Assembly (NCBI RefSeq): GCF_949987535.1
Contig: NC_080065.1
Span: 42,571,239-42,635,238, forward strand
Length of the DNA: 64,000 bases
From: Balaenoptera acutorostrata
Lineage: Eukaryota; Chordata; Mammalia; Artiodactyla; Balaenopteridae
Direction of reading: 5' to 3'
Shown: piece after piece, positions 59,661 through 64,000 of the stretch
How the letters are laid out: the number at the start of each line of letters is the position of its first letter
How positions within the stretch are numbered: position 1 is the stretch's first letter
Notes under the pieces: generated by a model
Seen by the model: only the letters and a program-made list of their open reading frames with translations
What the model was told of the DNA's origin: nothing
Database searches by the model: none
Translations under genes and position numbers: made by a program

Positions 59661-61209
59661 TTATTAGGAATCACTTTTAGTTTATTATTTTTTTATTATT
59701 AATCCACAATACCGTATTACAATAGGTAAATTCTGATATTTCCAATGTTCTGTAAAACAAACATTTTTAGTTAACTTATTTGGTGACACTTATTTTACGT
59801 TATTTATTTACTCTAGTTAGTGTGGATATCTATCTATCTATCTGTCTATATGCTAAAGATATATTAATGCTTTTAATTACAATATCCTGCTTCACACTTT
59901 GCTGAGGGGATTATGAAGTATAGTAGATATGAATCACATTTGATCTCTAAAATATAGAAAACCCCAAATTTCTAAAAATGTCTGGCCGCAAAGTCTTCAG
60001 GTAAGTGATTGCCAAATTTGAGCAAGAAAAAGAAATGTTCTGCTTTTGATCTAGATTAGAGACATGGTTAAAAGTGTCTTTGGTAGAAAGTATTTTTAGT
60101 TTTGTCTAAAAATCAGCAAGTACTTGATTTGGAAAAGGGCAGTGAGAAGCTGACAAAAATCTAGTGTTAACATACCTGCCCAACAGAACAGTCTTTGCTA
60201 ATAGATGTTAGTTGTGAGCTACCCACCTGAGTCAAGCAATTTGTCCATACTTGATTTTTCTGATAATGTGACTGAGGTTTACATAGACTAGGTAAGTGAA
60301 ACTAAGTCCAGTATAACCAGCTGACCTTTCCCTTCTAACGTCATTAATTTGCCACTCAGTGAGCTACTGTCCGTTATCTCATATTACTGCCTGCGACTGT
60401 ATTTTTAGGAGTATTATTTTCTCTTTTCTTAGGCAATATTTAATCTAACTGAACAATCTCAGTCTGCTAATTTTTTTTTTTAAATCATAAATTTTAGAGC
60501 ATCTCTAGTATAGGCATTTCCAATTGTGAACACTCATAACAAATATTTAGGGATCATAGATTAATCCTGTTGATGGCCTTTTGTTGATTATGGGGTGAGG
60601 GACCTTTCTGAGATGTCTTTTTGAAATTACAGATGTGTTTTTCTGTTTTAAAATTTCCAAAGGAGATTCTTGGTGCATTTATGTTAGGGTACTTTCAAAA
60701 GTCAACCAGGGACATTCTAGAAATGAAGAATGTTTAAGTCCAAATCCCCTTATATTACTGTTAAAAAAAAAACCCAAAAAACTGCAGTCCAAGCAATTAG
60801 AATGCTGCAGTCCTTAAAATATGAGGCCATATTTCTACTACAGCTAATTGATTTTACATCTGGCATGTTAAAAGAATTTATGAAACTTGAATAGTGTCTC
60901 TGTTTATACCCTAAAGGCTCAAAATGAATTCTCTATATCATCATCCTTAAGCAGAAATAATCTGCTTTAAAAATGTAATACAATTTCAAAAGTAAATCTA
61001 ACTAAATTTTTTTAAGATTCTAAATAGGAATGATTTCTTTTAAATGTATGGAGGTTTAGGAAATCTTTTATGTATAGAAAAATAACAATAATTTAAATTG
61101 TGATTTAAAAAAAAGACCAGAGTGAAGTATCCAAGGGAAAAATGGCATTTAAGTATATTAAATAGTATAAAAGAAACCGAGTTTACATTGATAATTAATT
61201 ATATGACTC
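59661..61209. other. Intergenic, unique sequence
   Basis: No gene. TATC repeat at 59826-59848. Confidence 0.45.
59826..59848. repeat. TATC simple repeat
   Basis: About five TATC/TGTC units. Confidence 0.8.
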
Positions 61210-61545
61210 CCCTTTGGGATAGGAGGAAAAGGCTAACATTTATTAAGCACCGTGTACATACTAAGTGAGAATGGCTAATATTTATTGAGCCCTTGTAATG
61301 GGACAGGTGCTGCTCTAAACATTTAACATGCATTTAGTATTTTAATCCTCACAACTACCCTATGAAGTAGCTTGATGATTATCCTCACTTCACAGATGAA
61401 AAAAAAGTAAAAACCGTGAGGCACAAAGAGGTTAAGTACTTGCTCAGAGTCACATGGGGAGATGTGGTAGAACTGGGACTCACACCCAGGCAGTCTGGCT
61501 CCAGAGCATGTGCACTTAAACTTTATGATATATGGCCTCTTCCAC
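61210..61545 (-). mobile_element. MIR SINE remnant, antisense, well preserved
   Basis: ATATTTATTGAGCCCTTGTAATG, TTAATCCTCACAACTACCC, TATGAAGTAGCTTGATG, CTTCACAGATGAAAAAAAAG, GAGGCACAAAGAGGTTAAG, CTTGCTCAGAGTCACATGG, GGCAGTCTGGCTCCAGAGC. This is the complete reverse MIR order. The open stretch 61416-61625 is a by-product. Confidence 0.88.
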
Positions 61546-61547
61546 TA

Positions 61548-61640
61548 TTGAATGCTTACTCTGCCAGAAAAGTTTTAAGGGATTTACATGCATTATATCT
61601 TTTAAATTCAATAGAAGAGAGGTAAAGCACAGGATCACTG
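61548..61640 (-). mobile_element. Second MIR fragment, antisense
   Basis: TTGAATGCTTACTCTGCCAG and AAGGGATTTACATGCATTATATC repeat the beginning of a reversed MIR just after the first one. Confidence 0.55.
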
Positions 61641-62879
61641 GTCTATTCTACATCAATACATTAGTTAGCTGCCTATGTCCGTCAGAGCTGCCACTCTGGC
61701 TTCAACCACAAAGCGATTAGGAGAAAAGTAAGATGTTTGTAGAACGAGAAGTTTCTGGCAAGCTATTCTCAAGAGCTTTTCCTGAACATGGATTGTGGGT
61801 AGTTTTAGTAAAACATATACAATCTTTCCAGGTGCCTCTCCACTAAAAACTACCTTGAACTCTGCTGTAGAAATCCAACCATCTTGATTTGGAAAAAAAT
61901 TGTCTTTGACTCAGTCAAAGAAACAGACTTATATAAGATTTCTTATTTTTCTTGGCATTCTTTAAAAATTTGTTTAAAGATAAGATTGAATGATTCACCA
62001 GGTATTCACTGGATTATGGTGCAAATTCTTCATACCAAAAGTAGAACATCCTGATCCACCAACATTTTTTCCTAAATCTTTTTATTTGGCTTAAATATTC
62101 CCTGGAACCATGTATCATTAAGATAACTTATGAGTACTGATGGTATGTGCATATAGATTTTTATAAACTTTTATACATATAAACTATGTTGATAGCATTT
62201 TTTGGTCTTCTGCCTTTGATATTCCACAGATATGAAAAATATATGACAGTTAAAGGAAGTTAAATGATCTTTCCAATAAATTACTCCTTCTAAATAGTTT
62301 GTAATTTTTACTTCAATTTATGAAATTCATGGTTAGCTTTTGATTACAACTCAATAAAGGAGTGTCCCTTGAACTAAAGAAAAGATTTAAATAAATTCCC
62401 TCAGAATAAATTTCCAAATAGAACTTTAAAAATGACATCTCTGGGGGTAGCCAATCATGATAACTATTATTGCATTAGAAATAAGTTAACTTTTGATAAT
62501 GACAAAATTTGAATTTTAAACTGTTTTTTGAAATTGGCTGAACTCTCTGTGCTAGATCTCAAAAACTAACACTGCCACATGGTGTGGAGAAAAAGTAAGA
62601 ATATATCCAAATGCTCTCACCAAAATCAGTGACTTTTCGACCTTCTAAACTTGAATTTAGGTAAAGTTGACTGAGATCATAATATGCATACTGTAAAGGC
62701 TAATAACTTGGAGACGATTCAATATCCTGAATGCCATTGAATCACATATTCTAAATTTATGATTTTTAAATTTTAGGTTGAACACTATCTTAATTAGAAA
62801 AAAATAGCTGTTGTGACAAATAGTCCTTTAAAATTTCAGTGTCATAACAAGCATTTAAGTTTGATTGTTGCTCACATAA
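61641..62879. other. Intergenic, unique sequence
   Basis: No gene or clear repeat. Confidence 0.4.
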
Positions 62880-63185
62880 TATACAATAAGGTCAGAGGGT
62901 GCTTTCCTCCATGTGGTGACTCAGAGACCTAGGTTCCCTCTAACAGGCAGCTCTGCCTGACCCACGGCCTGCATTTAATGAATAAAAGGAGAAAAAGAGT
63001 GTAGAGGAATCTTACCCATTTCTCAAAACACCTCAATTCATTGGGAAAATTAGTCATATTTCCACATCTGTAAGAGAAGGAAGCTTCAAAATACAATGTC
63101 TGTTTGGCCAACCACTTCCCAACAGTGACTAAATAATAGAAGAGAATGAGTATTTGGAGGGCAGCTAGCTGTGTTTATCACAGAA
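62880..63185. mobile_element. Possible ancient LTR-type repeat
   Basis: CCTCCATGTGGTGACTCAGAG, ACCTAGGTTCCCTC and TTGGAGGGCAGCTAGCTGTG fit an interspersed repeat I recognise by pattern but cannot name with confidence. No coding capacity. A 60-codon minus-strand open stretch lies in it. Confidence 0.35.
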
Positions 63186-63244
63186 ACTCACTGAAATGTA
63201 TAATCTGTTCTGCAATTTTCATTTAAATATTAAATAATATTCTT

Positions 63245-63340
63245 TCATTGCCTACTTTTATTTTTTGGTGCCTTCTATATACCAGGCACTCTACCAGGCA
63301 TTGGTGATACAAAGATGAACAAAACACGAAGCTTACAGTA
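63245..63340 (-). mobile_element. L2 LINE 3' end, antisense
   Basis: CCTTCTATATACCAGGCACTC, GGCATTGGTGATACAAAGATG and AACAAAACACGAAGCTTAC are the reverse L2 end, cut by the Tigger insertion at 63343. Confidence 0.65.
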
Positions 63341-63342
63341 TA

Positions 63343-64000
63343 CAGTAGTCCCCCCTTATCGGTAGTTTTGCTTTCCAAGTTTTCAGTTACCGGCGGTCAA
63401 CCTGACCCAAAAATATTAAATAGAAAATTCCAGAAATAAACAATTCATAAGTTTTAAATTGTGTGTCCTTCTGAGTAGCATGAGGAAATTTTGTGCTTTC
63501 CTGCTCCATCTCACCCAATACGTAAATCATCTTTTTGTTCAGCTATCTCAGGAATCCCCTGCTAGTCACGCTAGCCACTTAGTAGCCATCTGGGTTATCA
63601 GATCTACTGTTCCAGTATTGTTCTGGTAACTACTTGTGTTCTGGTAACTACTTTTATTTTACTTAATAATGGCCCTAAAGCACAAGAGTAGTGATGCTGG
63701 CAATTTGGTTATGCCCAAGAGAAGCCATAAAGTGCTTCCTTTAAATGAAAAGGTGAAAGTTCTAGACTTAATAAAGAAAGAAGAAAAAATCGTATAGGGA
63801 GGTTGCTAAGATCTATGGTGAGAATGAATCTTCTATTTGTGAAATTGTGAAGAAGGATAAAGAAATTCATGCTAGTTTTGCTGTCACACCTCCAACTGGA
63901 AAAGTTACAGCCACAATGTGTGATAAGTGCGTAGTTAGGAAGAAAAAGATGTTAAATTTGTACAATAAGATATTGTAAGGGAGAGAGAGACCACATTCAT
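63343..64000 (+). mobile_element. Tigger-type (TcMar/pogo) DNA transposon, cut by the window end
   Basis: Cut-and-paste DNA transposon. It begins with a terminal repeat-like CAGTAGTCCCCCCTTATC right after a TA (63341-63342), the usual Tigger target dinucleotide. Non-coding lead sequence continues (GTTTTCAGTTACCGGCGG, AATTCCAGAAATAAACAATTC) to the transposase start at 63669. The right end is outside the window. Confidence 0.85.
63669..64000 (+). pseudogene. Tigger transposase N-terminus, frameshifted, partial
   Basis: Pogo-type transposases carry an N-terminal helix-turn-helix region related to CENP-B, followed by a DDE catalytic domain. ATG is at 63669 and the first frame has 42 codons. It starts MALKHKSSDAG, includes KVKVLDLIKKEEK and stops at TAG 63795-63797. 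Overlapping it by one base shift, the other frame restores EVAKIYGENESSICEIVKKDKEIHAS and continues to TATMCDKC. So a single small indel near 63790 splits the DNA-binding domain. The catalytic domain lies beyond the window. Confidence 0.8.

Noticed and set aside
63669..64000. Host gene of the CENP-B/JRK/TIGD type
   Set aside because: The coding start is preceded by the Tigger terminal sequence directly after a TA, and the frame is broken, so it is a transposon copy.
1..64000. CRISPR array, operon, phage, plasmid or other prokaryotic system
   Set aside because: No spaced direct repeats and no densely packed genes. The content is typical of mammalian non-coding DNA.
1..64000. Exons of an unrecognised host gene
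   Set aside because: No translated segment outside transposons resembled a known protein family, and splice signals alone are too weak to support an exon call.

Overview
This is a 64 kb piece of AT-rich, non-coding mammalian nuclear DNA. It most likely comes from a cetacean. The support is four tRNA-derived SINEs of the CHR type, shared by whales, hippos and ruminants. One of them (40111-40452) has the long 3' extension I associate with whale and dolphin copies. The long L1 elements are of the artiodactyl/cetacean kind, and I saw no ruminant Bov-tA or BovB repeats. No host protein-coding gene, tRNA, rRNA or CRISPR array can be supported, so the window reads as a gene desert or the inside of a large intron.

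Layout. Bases 1-9760 hold eroded L2 elements on both strands, an LTR-like remnant (2405-2830) and three SINEs. Bases 9761-18980 are mostly unique sequence plus one L2. Bases 18985-24210 hold MIRs, MaLR/MLT1-like LTRs and old L1 pieces nested in one another. Bases 24211-34369 are a 10 kb composite of two L1 elements in the same orientation. Copy A has a GC-rich 5' UTR, a broken ORF1 and the first third of ORF2. Copy B has a 5' UTR, ORF1, ORF2, a 3' UTR and an A-rich tail. A single pair of imperfect 14-bp direct repeats flanks the whole composite, which sits inside an older minus-strand L1. Bases 34370-53400 are unique sequence with an MLT1-type LTR, MIRs, L2s, a hAT-like fragment and two separate 5'-truncated L1 insertions side by side (42431-42846). 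Bases 54480-55540 are a candidate conserved regulatory block with homeodomain/POU-type motifs and a perfect 20-bp palindrome. Bases 56285-63340 are L2, old L1, L3-like and MIR fossils. A Tigger DNA transposon with a frameshifted transposase start runs off the right edge (63343-64000).

The coding sequence present belongs to dead transposons: L1 ORF1 and ORF2 remnants carrying stops and frameshifts, and the start of the Tigger transposase. The most informative structures are insertion histories readable from target-site duplications. They are the A+B L1 composite, an apparent poly(A)-only insertion inside ORF2 of copy B, the twin L1 tails at 42.4-42.8 kb, and a SINE inserted into a pre-existing tandem duplication. 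I found no convincing new biological system. Repeat family names come from memory of consensus sequences and were not checked by a search.
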